From the NCBI RefSeq assembly GCF_029910215.1, contig NZ_CP110396.1:2976001-3040000 (forward strand): DNA of 64,000 nt, written 5' to 3'. This document shows, one piece after another, positions 16,986 through 25,753 of this stretch. The position numbers and the translations under genes are program-made. Below the pieces are notes generated by a model. That model saw only the letters and a list, made by a program, of their open reading frames with translations. It ran no database searches and was not told the origin of the DNA. Numbering within the stretch: position 1 is the first letter of the stretch; every line of letters starts with the position of its first letter. The stretch comes from Paraburkholderia sp. D15. Its GTDB lineage: Bacteria; Pseudomonadota; Gammaproteobacteria; Burkholderiales; Burkholderiaceae.

Positions 16986-18860
16986 ATGGGCCTTCGGTTT
17001 AACGCGCGATCGACAACACCGGCACGCATGAGAGTCGTGCTCGGCGTCGCGGCCTGGATCGCGTTCGGCTATGTGAGCGCGGCTAACGCGGAACAGGATT
17101 CGGCGGAACGCGCGGCAAGCGTGGCGACGGCGGGTTCGGCGGCGTCGGATTCGGCCGCGCCTGCCGCGTCTTATGCGCCGGGGGCGCGGACGCCATCGGC
17201 GAAGCAGCGTCTCGAGGCGAGCGGACTGTCCAGCGGCGATGCGAACGCGGTTCCTCAGGCTAACGACACGCACGGCACGTCGGCGCGTAATCCGGCGCAA
17301 CCGCGCACTGCGCCCGCCGCATCACGTAGCGAACCACGCAGCGAACCACGCAGCGACACACCCGGCACCGCCTCCCGCGACGCGTCACGCGACAATCCGC
17401 ACGACGCGTCCGCATCCAAACCCGACGCCACCCCCACCCCCATTCCGCCGGAATCCACCGCAGTCACGCAGCACAGCATCCGCCTCGACGGCCGCAAGCT
17501 CGACTACACCGCGACCGCCGGCAACCTGCTGCTGCGCGACCGCAACAACCAGCCGAACGCGAGCGTGTTCTATATCGCGTACACGGTGGCGAGCAAACCG
17601 CCCGGCACGCGCCCGGTGACGTTCCTGTTCAACGGCGGCCCCGGCGCGGGCAGCGTGTTCCTGATGATGGGCTCGTTCGGCCCGAAACGCGCGCACACCG
17701 CCAGCCCCGCGATCACGCCGCCTGCGCCCTACGTGCTCGACGACAACCCCGACAGCCTGCTCGCCAGCACTGATCTGGTGTTCATCGACGCGGTCGGCGC
17801 CGGCTTCTCGCGCACCGTCGGCCGCGGCACCGGCAAGGACTTCTGGGGCGTCGACAAGGACCTCGACGCGTTCTCGCAATTCATCGATCGCTATCTGACG
17901 GTGAATCAGCGCTGGAATTCGCCAAAGTATCTGCTCGGCGAATCGTATGGCACCGCGCGCGCCGCAATGCTCGCGTACCGGTTGAGTCAGGACAACATCG
18001 CACTGAACGGCGTGATCCTGATGTCGTCGGTGCTCGACTCCGCCGATTTTTCCCCGGGCTCGGATTTTCAGAGCGAAAGCTATCTGCCGAGCTTCGCGGC
18101 GATCGCGTGGTACCACGACAAGATCTCGCCGAAGCCGGCCAGCCTGCCGGCCTTCCTGGACGAAGCCCGCGCGTTCGCGCGCGGACCGTACGCGCAGGCC
18201 CTGGCGCAAGGCGACGCTTTACCCGACGCCGAACGCGACGCGATCGCGGCGCGCGTCGCGCAATTCACCGGCCTCGACGTGGGTTATGTGAAGCGCAGCC
18301 GTCTGCGTCTTTATCCGGGGCGTTTTCGCGACGAATTGTTGCGCAACGAAGGGCGCAGCGTCGGCCGCTACGATGCGCGCTTCGAAGGCCTCGAATTCGA
18401 CGGCGTATCGGAGCGGCCCGATTACGACGCATCGGTGACCAGCGTGTCGGCCGCGTTCGCGGCGGCGCTGCATCAGCATCTCGCGCAGGACCTGCACTAC
18501 ACGCCGACCGACCGCTATCGCGTGTTCAACGACGAGGCGCTGACGCAGTGGGACTGGAAGCATCGCGAGTGGTGGGGCGAACATCTGGCGGTGCCGTACG
18601 CGGCGGGCGATCTCGCCGAGGCGATGCGGCAGAATCCGCATTTGCGCGTGATGTCGCTGAACGGCTACTTCGATCTGGCCACGCCGTTCTTCGCGACCGA
18701 GTACGCGCTCGCGCATCTCGGCGTGGATGCGCCGCTGCAGGCCAATGTACGGATCGCCTACTATCCGACCGGCCATATGATCTATCTCGACGATGGCGCC
18801 TTACATGCGCTCAAGCGCGATCTGACGAGCTTCTACGCGGGCGCCGCGCAGCAGAACTAG
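16986..18860 (+). CDS. Peptidase S10 (serine carboxypeptidase) family protein
   Basis: 624 residues from the ATG at 16986 (GGGGA 5 nt upstream); ATGs at 16974 and 17028 are alternatives. A signal peptide ends near SAANAEQ. A long Ala/Ser/Pro-rich linker with short repeats follows to about residue 155, then an alpha/beta-hydrolase domain. Catalytic elements are visible: LFNGGPGAGSVF oxyanion region, LLGESYGTARA (nucleophile Ser), GYFDLATPFF (Asp) and YPTGHMIY (His). It is probably an exported carboxypeptidase; the substrate is unknown. Confidence 0.9.
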   Translation: MGLRFNARSTTPARMRVVLGVAAWIAFGYVSAANAEQDSAERAASVATAGSAASDSAAPAASYAPGARTPSAKQRLEASGLSSGDANAVPQANDTHGTSARNPAQPRTAPAASRSEPRSEPRSDTPGTASRDASRDNPHDASASKPDATPTPIPPESTAVTQHSIRLDGRKLDYTATAGNLLLRDRNNQPNASVFYIAYTVASKPPGTRPVTFLFNGGPGAGSVFLMMGSFGPKRAHTASPAITPPAPYVLDDNPDSLLASTDLVFIDAVGAGFSRTVGRGTGKDFWGVDKDLDAFSQFIDRYLTVNQRWNSPKYLLGESYGTARAAMLAYRLSQDNIALNGVILMSSVLDSADFSPGSDFQSESYLPSFAAIAWYHDKISPKPASLPAFLDEARAFARGPYAQALAQGDALPDAERDAIAARVAQFTGLDVGYVKRSRLRLYPGRFRDELLRNEGRSVGRYDARFEGLEFDGVSERPDYDASVTSVSAAFAAALHQHLAQDLHYTPTDRYRVFNDEALTQWDWKHREWWGEHLAVPYAAGDLAEAMRQNPHLRVMSLNGYFDLATPFFATEYALAHLGVDAPLQANVRIAYYPTGHMIYLDDGALHALKRDLTSFYAGAAQQN

Positions 18861-18886
18861 CCGGGTTCGCGCGGACCGCCGGCCGG

Positions 18887-18892
18887 TATAAT
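18887..18892 (+). promoter_or_regulatory. Possible -10 box inside an inverted repeat upstream of lldR
   Basis: A consensus TATAAT lies between ggccgg (18881-18886) and ccggcc (18895-18900), 160 nt before lldR. No good -35 is placed correctly, so this is a tentative promoter/operator. Confidence 0.35.
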
Positions 18893-18898
18893 TCCCGG

Positions 18899-18970
18899 CC
18901 TGCGAGGTGGCCTCGAGGTGACCTCGAGGTGGCCTGGCGAGGTGACCTGCAAGGCGACCTCGCAGGCGGC
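18899..18970. repeat. GAGGT(G/-)(G/A)CCT repeats with 10-bp inverted ends
   Basis: Degenerate units gaggtggcct/gaggtgacct recur four or five times. The block is bounded by cctgcgaggt (18899-18908) and its reverse complement acctcgcagg (18957-18966). It is non-coding leader of lldR. Confidence 0.7.
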
Positions 18971-19050
18971 CCGGCATATCCGGCCACCCCGCCCGCAGCC
19001 CTGATTTCCGACAACCCGCTTCATCAACCGCGTTTCGCCCACCGCCGCCC

Positions 19051-19800
19051 ATGCCATTTCGCCCGATCCCGTCCTTCACGCGCAAACGGCTTTCCGACGT
19101 GGTGTCCGATCAGATCAAGCAGTTGATCTCGGACGGCGCGCTGATGCCGGGCGACCGCCTGCCGGCCGAACGCGATCTGGCGACCCAGCTTGGCGTATCG
19201 CGGCCCTCGCTGCGTGAAGCGCTGATCCGGCTCGAAGCGGACGGCTACATCGAAACCTCGGGGCGGGGCGGCTTCACGGTGGTCGACGTAACTGCGCCGA
19301 TCATCTCCAAACCGCTCGCCGAACTGCTTACGCAGAATCCGCGCACCAGCGCCGATATTCTGGAACTGCGTCAGGGCCTCGAAGCGATGTCGACGGTCTA
19401 CGCGACGCAGCGCGCCACACCCGCCGATCTGCAAAAGATCACCGAGGCGTTCGAAGCGCTGAAGGCCGGCTCGCTGTCGCAGGATCGCGCGAATCTCGCC
19501 GAACTGGACGCGGCGTTTCATCTGGCGATCGCCGACTCCACCCACAATGTCGCGCTCGCGCATGTGCTGCACGGCATTCATACGCTGATTCGCGAGGGGA
19601 TGCGCCAGTACCATCGGCTGATCGATTATGACGACGCGATGGAAAAGCAGTTGATGACCCAGCATCAGGCGATCTACGACGCAGTGCTCGCGCGCGACGC
19701 GCAAAAGGCGCGCAAGGCGGCCGAGCGTCATCTGACCTACGTGCGCGAGATTTACGAAGACGACGCGGCGAATCCGTCGGCGACGAACATCGTGTCCTGA
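19051..19800 (+). CDS. lldR: GntR/FadR-family regulator of lactate utilisation
   Basis: 249 residues. The N-terminal winged HTH (about 10-78) has DGALMPGDRLPAERDLATQLGVSRPSLREALIRLEADGYIET. The C-terminal FCD ligand domain has LELRQGLEAMSTVYA, the metal-site pattern D-x3-H in ELDAAFHLAIAD, and H residues near 180 and 220. Placement directly before lutABC identifies it as the LldR/LutR-type repressor that responds to L-lactate. A perfect palindrome typical of this family lies over the lutABC promoter. Confidence 0.9.
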   Translation: MPFRPIPSFTRKRLSDVVSDQIKQLISDGALMPGDRLPAERDLATQLGVSRPSLREALIRLEADGYIETSGRGGFTVVDVTAPIISKPLAELLTQNPRTSADILELRQGLEAMSTVYATQRATPADLQKITEAFEALKAGSLSQDRANLAELDAAFHLAIADSTHNVALAHVLHGIHTLIREGMRQYHRLIDYDDAMEKQLMTQHQAIYDAVLARDAQKARKAAERHLTYVREIYEDDAANPSATNIVS

Positions 19801-19905
19801 CCGCGTGCCGGTGTGCCGGCGCGAGTTCGTGGCGCCCGGCCGATCGCCTTTCGTTTCAGGTCCCTCACCTCCGGGCGCCACCGCGCCCGGCTCCCCATCC
19901 GCCGA

Positions 19906-19934
19906 TTGACACCGTCCGCCGACTTCCTTATATT
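19906..19934 (+). promoter_or_regulatory. Strong sigma-70 promoter of lutABC
   Basis: TTGACA (19906-19911), a 17-nt spacer, then TATATT (19929-19934). The element is near-consensus and oriented toward lutA, leaving a leader of about 175 nt. Confidence 0.85.
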
Positions 19935-19936
19935 TC

Positions 19937-19951
19937 GTTGGTCAGACCAAC
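19937..19951 (+). promoter_or_regulatory. LldR/GntR operator
   Basis: gttggtcagaccaac is a perfect 15-bp palindrome of the TGGTC-N-GACCA class bound by FadR-subfamily GntR proteins. It starts 2 nt after the -10 box, so bound repressor would block initiation. Confidence 0.82.
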
Positions 19952-20115
19952 ATGACCAAACTTACCAGATAGCCGGACATACCCCAACTGCCCGCGGTTC
20001 CGGTTCAGCAGTAGAGTAGGTCGATCCCCGTTCGCCCGGCACGGACGCGCCCCGCCATGCCGCCGCGCTTGCCCGTGTTTTTTCACGCCGCGCGCGGTTT
20101 CCTTTTATTGAGCTT

Positions 20116-20871
20116 ATGAAAGTCGCCCTGTTCATCCCCTGCTTTATCGACGCGTTCTATCCCGAGGTCGGGATCGCCACGCTCGAACTGCTCGAACGCT
20201 TCGGCATCGAGGTCGACTATCCGCGGGAGCAGACCTGCTGCGGGCAGCCCATGGCGAACAGCGGCGCGCAGGCCGAGGCGGCCGGCGCCGAACGCGTGTT
20301 CGCGCGCAATTTCGCGGGCTACGACTACATCGTCGGGCCGTCCGCGAGCTGTATTCATCACGTGCGCGAGCATCTGAGCGCGATCGATCAGACCGACGAG
20401 GTGAAGAAGGTCCGCGCGAGCGCGTATGAACTCGTCGAGTTTCTGCACGACGTGGTCGGCGCGCGCGAATTTCCGTGGGCCGAGTTTCCGCATCGCGTCG
20501 GCCTGCACAACAGTTGCAGCGCGCTGCGGCATCTTAAGGAAGCGTCGATCTCGGAAGTGGCGGGTACGCCGTTCTCGAAGCCGCGTGCGCTGCTGGCGGG
20601 CGTGAAGGGTATCGAGTTCGTGAAGCCGGTACGGCCCGACGAGTGCTGCGGTTTCGGCGGCACCTTCTCGGTGACGGAAGAGCCGGTGTCGGTGCGCATG
20701 GGTCAGGACAAGGTTCGCGATCATCTGCAGGCGGGCGCGCAATACATCGTGTCCGGCGACATGTCGTGTCTGATGCATCAGCAAGGCTGCGCCGAACGCA
20801 TGAAGGCGAGTCTGCCTTCGACCCCGCGTTTCATTCACATCGCGCAGGTTCTCAACGGAGCGCGCGCATGA
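20116..20871 (+). CDS. lutA: L-lactate utilisation protein LutA (Fe-S)
   Basis: 251 residues with two cysteine-rich CCG domains. The first has FIPCFIDAFYPEVG, EQTCCGQPMANSG and a downstream Cys. The second has GLHNSCSALRH, DECCGFGGTFSV and GDMSCLMHQQG. This is the LutA/LldE subunit of the non-flavin iron-sulfur L-lactate oxidising complex, acting in the cytoplasm and feeding electrons toward the respiratory chain. The stop overlaps the next start (ATGA), indicating translational coupling. Confidence 0.95.
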   Translation: MKVALFIPCFIDAFYPEVGIATLELLERFGIEVDYPREQTCCGQPMANSGAQAEAAGAERVFARNFAGYDYIVGPSASCIHHVREHLSAIDQTDEVKKVRASAYELVEFLHDVVGAREFPWAEFPHRVGLHNSCSALRHLKEASISEVAGTPFSKPRALLAGVKGIEFVKPVRPDECCGFGGTFSVTEEPVSVRMGQDKVRDHLQAGAQYIVSGDMSCLMHQQGCAERMKASLPSTPRFIHIAQVLNGARA

Positions 20872-22259
20872 GCCGCATCGACCACGCGAAAGCCGCCGGC
20901 GCTTTCATCAAGAAGACCGAGCACGTTGCGTTTCACGACAAACGTCTATGGGATCTGCGCGAGAAGCGCGACGCGCAGGCGCATCACATCGCCGAGTGGG
21001 AGACGCTGCGCGAGCTGGCGTCGGGCATCAAGGAACACACGCTGTCCCATCTGGCGGACTACCTCGCGCAGTTCGCGGCGGCGGCGGAAGCGAACGGCGT
21101 GACCGTGCATTGGGCGGCGAGCGCGGAGGAACATAATGCGCTCGTCCACGAGATCATGTCGACGCGCGGCATGACCACGCTCGTCAAAAGCAAATCCATG
21201 CTCACCGACGAGTGCAAGATGCGCGAGTATCTCGAACCGCGCGGCATCACGGTGATGGAAACGGATCTCGGCGAGCGCATCCAGCAGCTCGATCATCAGG
21301 ACCCGAGTCATATGGTGGTGCCAGCCGTGCACAAGCTGCGCGCGGACGTGGCCGAACTGTTCGGCCGCACCATCGGCACGGATCCGCAAAATAGCGACAT
21401 CCACTATCTGGCGGAAAGCCAGCGGATGAACACGCGTCCGTATTTCGTGCGCGAGAAAACCGCCGGCATGACCGGCTGCAATTTCGCGGTGGCGGAAACG
21501 GGCACGGTGGTGGTGTGCACGAACGAGGGCAACGCGGATCTGTCCGCCAATGTGCCGCCGCTGCATATCGCGTCGATCGGGATCGAGAAGCTGATTCCGA
21601 AGGTGTCGGACCTCGGCGTGTTCATCCGCATGCTGTCGCGCAGCGCGCTGGGTTCGCCGATCACACAGTACACGTCGCACTTTCGCGCGCCGCGTCCGGG
21701 CACGGAGATGCATTTCATCCTAGTCGATCATGGCCGCTCGGAACGGCTCGCGATGGAGGACTTCTGGTATTCGCTCAAATGCATCCGCTGCGGCGCGTGC
21801 ATGAATACCTGTCCGGTGTACCGGCGCAGCGGCGGGCTGTCGTACGGCGGCACGTACTCGGGACCGATCGGCGCGATCATCAATCCGACCTTCGACCTGA
21901 AGCGCTATAGCGCGCTGCCGTTCGCCTCGACGCTGAACGGCAGTTGCACGAACGTCTGTCCGGTGAAGATCAACATTCACGAGCAGATCTACAAATGGCG
22001 CACGGTGATCGCCGCGAATCATGAAGTGCCGTTCGTGAAGCAGGAAGTGCTGAAGATGGCGGGGCGCTTGCTCGCGAGTCCGACCTTGTATCGGGCGACG
22101 GTGTCGTCGATGGGTAGCGCGCTGCGAGGCTTACCCAATTTCGTGTTGTACAACCCGCTGAACATCTGGGGCAAGCAGCGCGAGTTGCCCGAGGCGCCGA
22201 AGCTGACCTTCCACGCGTGGTACAAAAAGAATCGAGGAGATCGAGATGGCAACGCGTGA
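20868..22259 (+). CDS. lutB: L-lactate utilisation protein LutB (ferredoxin-like/LUD)
   Basis: 463 residues from the ATG overlapping the lutA stop. An N-terminal LUD domain (MVVPAVHKLRADVAELFG, TGCNFAVAETGTVVVCTNEGN) leads into a ferredoxin-type Cys cluster (CIRCGACMNTCPVYRRSGG) and a second Cys motif (GSCTNVCPVKINIHEQI). It is the iron-sulfur electron-transfer subunit of the lactate oxidase. The last 14 bases overlap lutC. Confidence 0.95.
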   Translation: MSRIDHAKAAGAFIKKTEHVAFHDKRLWDLREKRDAQAHHIAEWETLRELASGIKEHTLSHLADYLAQFAAAAEANGVTVHWAASAEEHNALVHEIMSTRGMTTLVKSKSMLTDECKMREYLEPRGITVMETDLGERIQQLDHQDPSHMVVPAVHKLRADVAELFGRTIGTDPQNSDIHYLAESQRMNTRPYFVREKTAGMTGCNFAVAETGTVVVCTNEGNADLSANVPPLHIASIGIEKLIPKVSDLGVFIRMLSRSALGSPITQYTSHFRAPRPGTEMHFILVDHGRSERLAMEDFWYSLKCIRCGACMNTCPVYRRSGGLSYGGTYSGPIGAIINPTFDLKRYSALPFASTLNGSCTNVCPVKINIHEQIYKWRTVIAANHEVPFVKQEVLKMAGRLLASPTLYRATVSSMGSALRGLPNFVLYNPLNIWGKQRELPEAPKLTFHAWYKKNRGDRDGNA

Positions 22260-22830
22260 CGCGTTTCTCGCGAAGGTGCGCGCGGCGCAACCGGCGGCGC
22301 GGCCCCGGCCCGATGTGCCGCTGTTCGACACGCCGGGCGGCGATCTGCGCGTGCGCTTCACGGCCGCATTGCAGGCGATGGGCGGAACCTGCGTCGATGC
22401 AACGAGCGCCGCCGACGTGAGTGCGTTGATTCGCGAACGCTTCGGCGATACGGCGTCGGTCGCTTCCGCCACGCCGGAAGTGGCGGGTACGCGTGCGCTC
22501 GCCGCCGGCACGGAGCCTGCGTCGCTGCAGGACGTCGACGTCGGTGTGGTGCGTGCGCGCTTCGGGGTCGCCGAGACCGGGTCGGTGTGGTTCAGCGAGC
22601 GGGAGTATGTGGTCAACGCGTTGGGGTACATCGTCCAGCATCTGGTCGTGTTGCTCGACCCGGCGCAGTTGCTCGACGGTTTGCAGGACGTTTACCGGCG
22701 CGACGATTTTCGTGACGCGCGCTATGCCGCGCTCGTCACGGGACCCTCGGCGACGGCGGATATCGAAGGGGTGTTGATTCGCGGCGCGCAGGGCGTGCGG
22801 TCGTTGACGGTGGTGTGGCTGGCGGTTTAA
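22246..22830 (+). CDS. lutC: L-lactate utilisation protein LutC (LUD domain)
   Basis: 194 residues; a GAGGAGA site inside the end of lutB precedes the ATG. The protein is a single LUD domain, with VVRARFGVAETGSVWFSE and ALVTGPSATADIEGVLIRGAQGV as the diagnostic blocks. It is the third subunit of the LutABC complex. Nothing else appears co-transcribed; the next gene is convergent. Confidence 0.94.
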   Translation: MATRDAFLAKVRAAQPAARPRPDVPLFDTPGGDLRVRFTAALQAMGGTCVDATSAADVSALIRERFGDTASVASATPEVAGTRALAAGTEPASLQDVDVGVVRARFGVAETGSVWFSEREYVVNALGYIVQHLVVLLDPAQLLDGLQDVYRRDDFRDARYAALVTGPSATADIEGVLIRGAQGVRSLTVVWLAV

Positions 22831-22888
22831 GGCTTTCGTCTTTACCTTATGCCTCTGGCAAAGGTGCTCGCCGCGCCGTGTCGTCCGC

Positions 22889-23275
22889 TCACGTATCCGG
22901 CAGCAGCGTCGCTTTCCTGCTCCGCTTGCGCGGCTTCGGTTCGACGCCGATGCGCGGATCGCGCGCGAGAACCAGCGCGGTCAACTCGGCCGCGGTCGTC
23001 TCGAACTCTGCGTCGTCCTGCGGGACGTACAGCCATTTTCCCAGCACCGGATGCGGTCGCAACGCGGGCAGCGTGTCGATCAAAGCCGCATGCCGGTCGT
23101 GCGACGTGCACACGAGCAGGCCGCTCCACGGTTTCCCGCGATCGGCGGCGATCAGACACAGCAGGCCGTCGAGATAGGCGGCATCGCTGCCGAACATCCG
23201 TTTGCGCAGGTAGGTCGGGTCGCGTTCGAACGCGTCGAAGATCCAGAGAAGCGAGTTGCTGACCGTGGAGGGCAT
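22889..23275 (-). CDS. Hypothetical protein, faintly TfoX-like
   Basis: 128 residues from the ATG at 23275 (AAGGA 10 nt upstream); the same frame runs to 23476, overlapping the SGNH gene. YLRKRMFGSDAAYLDGLLCLI resembles the N-terminal TfoX strand-loop pattern (RKMFGGYGLYxDG). The rest (GKWLYVPQDDAEFETTAAELTALVL) is not distinctive and ends in a basic tail. The resemblance is weak and by eye only. It probably lies downstream of the SGNH hydrolase gene in one transcript. Confidence 0.6.
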   Translation of the reverse strand: MPSTVSNSLLWIFDAFERDPTYLRKRMFGSDAAYLDGLLCLIAADRGKPWSGLLVCTSHDRHAALIDTLPALRPHPVLGKWLYVPQDDAEFETTAAELTALVLARDPRIGVEPKPRKRSRKATLLPDT

Positions 23276-23354
23276 GGCGGCGAAATCCTTGTCGAAGTAA
23301 GCGGAGCCCGTGAGCGTTGCCAAAAGCGTGGCGGTCGCGGCCGGCGGCTCGCAG

Positions 23355-24542
23355 TCAGCCGCGCGTGCCGCGCAGCCAGCCCTCATTGCCGAAAGCGATC
23401 TTGCCGAAGCGTTCGCCGATCCGCCGATGCGACGCCCCGTCCGGATGCAGCCGGTCCGGCAGCGGCAGCTCGGCAAAATCCGCCTCGCCGTACAAAGTCA
23501 AACCGTTCACATAGTGCAGGTTAGCGTCATCGCGCGCACGCTGCTCGACGATACGCTGCAACTCGTCGCGGATGTAGCTGAGCGTCAGCTTGCCCGCCTT
23601 GCGTTCGGCCGCGTCGCCCGTTGCGCGAAACGCGACCTGGCCGTTGGCGAGCGCGTCGGGATCGAACGCGCCGGGGCCGGGCGTGTCCTCGTGAATCGGA
23701 CAATAGAGCGGCGAGATCACGACGAGGGGTGTGTGTGGATGACCGTCGCGGATCGTGTCGAGAAAACCATGCACGGCCGGCGTGAAAGCGCGAGCGCGCA
23801 TCAGATCGGTATTGCACAGGTTGATGCCGAGCTTCACGCTGATCAGATCCGCCGGCGTGTCGCGCAGCGCGCGTGCGGTGAATGGATCGAGCAGTGCGCT
23901 GCCGCCGAAGCCGAGATTGATCAACTCGACGCCGCCGCTCGCGGCGGCCAGCGCCGGCCAGATTCCGGTGGGGCTCGCCGCGTTGGACCCCTGGCTGATC
24001 GAACTGCCGTGATGCAGCCATACCTTGCGTTGCACCGCGCGGCCGGGTTCGATGCGCGCGTTGACGCGCAGCGCGACGAGTTCGGTGGACTCGTTGTGCG
24101 GCAGCCAGAGTTCAACGGTCTTGTCGTGCGCGGGCAGGCCGTCGAAGCGCAACGTGCCCGGTTCGTTCGACTGTTTCGATACCGCGCCCGTGCTCATGTC
24201 GATCGTCACGACGTCGCCGCCGGACGCGCTCGCCTGCGCGGCGAGTTGACCATCGACGACAAGGTCGTACACGCCGGCCGGACGTGGCGGCACGCCGGCA
24301 TACACGTAGCGCGTGGGCCGCACGTCGAGTTCGAGCGCGGTGGCGGCGGTGCGGAACACGAGCCGCACGCCGGACGGTTGCGACTCGACCATCGTCAGTT
24401 GAGGGTCGTTGCATTGCGCGCGCGCTCGCGCGGGCAGCCGGTGGATGCGCACGCCGCGCGCGGTGGATTCGAGTTCGAGCGCACCGTGGACGATGGCGTC
24501 GGTGAGCGCAATGGTGTGCCAGTGGTGTGGATCGGTGGTCAT
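23355..24542 (-). CDS. SGNH/GDSL hydrolase family protein
   Basis: 395 residues. The first about 160 form a beta-rich domain. The second part is a flavodoxin-like SGNH hydrolase with WLHHGSSISQG (block I, catalytic Ser), LGFGGSALLDP (block II Gly), VKLGINLCNTD (block III Asn) and LPDRLHPDGASHRRI (block V Asp/His). It has no signal peptide, so it is likely cytoplasmic. It is probably an esterase or deacetylase of a small molecule or sugar; the substrate is unknown. An AraC regulator lies upstream on the same strand. Confidence 0.88.
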   Translation of the reverse strand: MTTDPHHWHTIALTDAIVHGALELESTARGVRIHRLPARARAQCNDPQLTMVESQPSGVRLVFRTAATALELDVRPTRYVYAGVPPRPAGVYDLVVDGQLAAQASASGGDVVTIDMSTGAVSKQSNEPGTLRFDGLPAHDKTVELWLPHNESTELVALRVNARIEPGRAVQRKVWLHHGSSISQGSNAASPTGIWPALAAASGGVELINLGFGGSALLDPFTARALRDTPADLISVKLGINLCNTDLMRARAFTPAVHGFLDTIRDGHPHTPLVVISPLYCPIHEDTPGPGAFDPDALANGQVAFRATGDAAERKAGKLTLSYIRDELQRIVEQRARDDANLHYVNGLTLYGEADFAELPLPDRLHPDGASHRRIGERFGKIAFGNEGWLRGTRG

Positions 24543-24625
24543 GCGAAGGGGAGAGTTTGTTTTTCGAGGGGGCGGTTTGCGTGCCTATTGATCCGTGCAG
24601 CCGCGCGACGAATGCTGCGTTCGCG

Positions 24626-25564
24626 TCAGACCCACAAGCGGTAAACCCAGAACGATTCGTCGTCGAGAAAACGCTGTGCGAATTCGCCCGGTGCAAAGCC
24701 GGTGATGCGCTTGGCGGTGCGGCTCAGATGCGCCTGATCGGCAAAGCCTTCGTCGAACGCAAGCGCGGCCCAATCGACGGATTCGCCGGCGTCGTAACGC
24801 TCGCGCGCGCTGAAGAACACGCCCTCGGTTTTCACCAGCGCTTGCCACTCGCGCAGCGATCGTCCGCTGTATGCCTTGACCCGGCGTTCGACCTGACGCG
24901 CGCTGTGTGTATTGCGCCATTCGTACGCCTGCAGGCCCAATCGTTCGACCCAGTGGCGGCCAATCTGCCGCAGCGACGGCGAGCCCGATGCGCGTCCCTG
25001 CAATGCCTGCCAGCGCGGGCCGAGATGCTGCTGCAAGGCGGCGAGCGCGGCGGCGTCGTCGCGGGTGTCGAGCATGGCGCGCAACGCGTCGTGCCAACTG
25101 TCGTCGAGCACGCGGCTCGCCGGCACGAAGCGGTCCTGCACGACGGCCGGGTCGATACCGAACAGGCTGCGCGCGATGTCCGCCGTGAAGCAGATCATGT
25201 AGCCGCGTCCGACCGTCGGCGACCACGTCACGATCGGCCGCGACTGGCTGCCCGCCAGCATCACCGTATCGCCGAACGGATCCCAGCGCGGGCCTTCGTT
25301 CGCGCGTTCGACGAGACCGCCGTCGCCCCCTTGATACCACGACAGAGTCAGCAGCGGCGACGCGGGAAAATGCGTCAGACGTTGTGCGTCGTTTAGCGCG
25401 AGCCCGTGCGTGTCGCGGCTGAGGATCGCGACCACCGCGCCTTGCAGGACGGGCGGCGCCGGATGGATTCGCGCGTGCGCGCTTTCCGTCGCGGGAGCGA
25501 AGCGCGCGGCGCGCGTCAGCGGATCGGGACAGGACGCCTCGCGCGTCAGCAGGTCGGGTGTCAT
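24626..25564 (-). CDS. AraC-family transcriptional regulator
   Basis: 312 residues from the ATG at 25564. The first about 200 residues form an effector domain. The C-terminal part is a double HTH of the AraC type: LQAYEWRNTHSARQVERRVKAYSGRSLREWQAL and AFDEGFADQAHLSRTAKRITGFAPGEF. It is divergent from the P450 gene and 83 nt upstream of the SGNH gene, so either may be its target. The ligand is not predictable. Confidence 0.9.
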   Translation of the reverse strand: MTPDLLTREASCPDPLTRAARFAPATESAHARIHPAPPVLQGAVVAILSRDTHGLALNDAQRLTHFPASPLLTLSWYQGGDGGLVERANEGPRWDPFGDTVMLAGSQSRPIVTWSPTVGRGYMICFTADIARSLFGIDPAVVQDRFVPASRVLDDSWHDALRAMLDTRDDAAALAALQQHLGPRWQALQGRASGSPSLRQIGRHWVERLGLQAYEWRNTHSARQVERRVKAYSGRSLREWQALVKTEGVFFSARERYDAGESVDWAALAFDEGFADQAHLSRTAKRITGFAPGEFAQRFLDDESFWVYRLWV

Positions 25565-25753
25565 GGCGGCAGAGTTTAAGTAAAAGCGGCGCGGGTGTCA
25601 GCAATCGCGTGCGGCCGGGGTGTGCAAGGTGTCGTGCTTCGATGGAGGGACAGCGGCGCGTGCCGAGGTATCCGCCGCGTGACGATGCACTCAAAGACCC
25701 CGATGTCGTTTGCGTTCAAGACACCCGCGCAGGCTCGGCCAACAATGCGTTCC

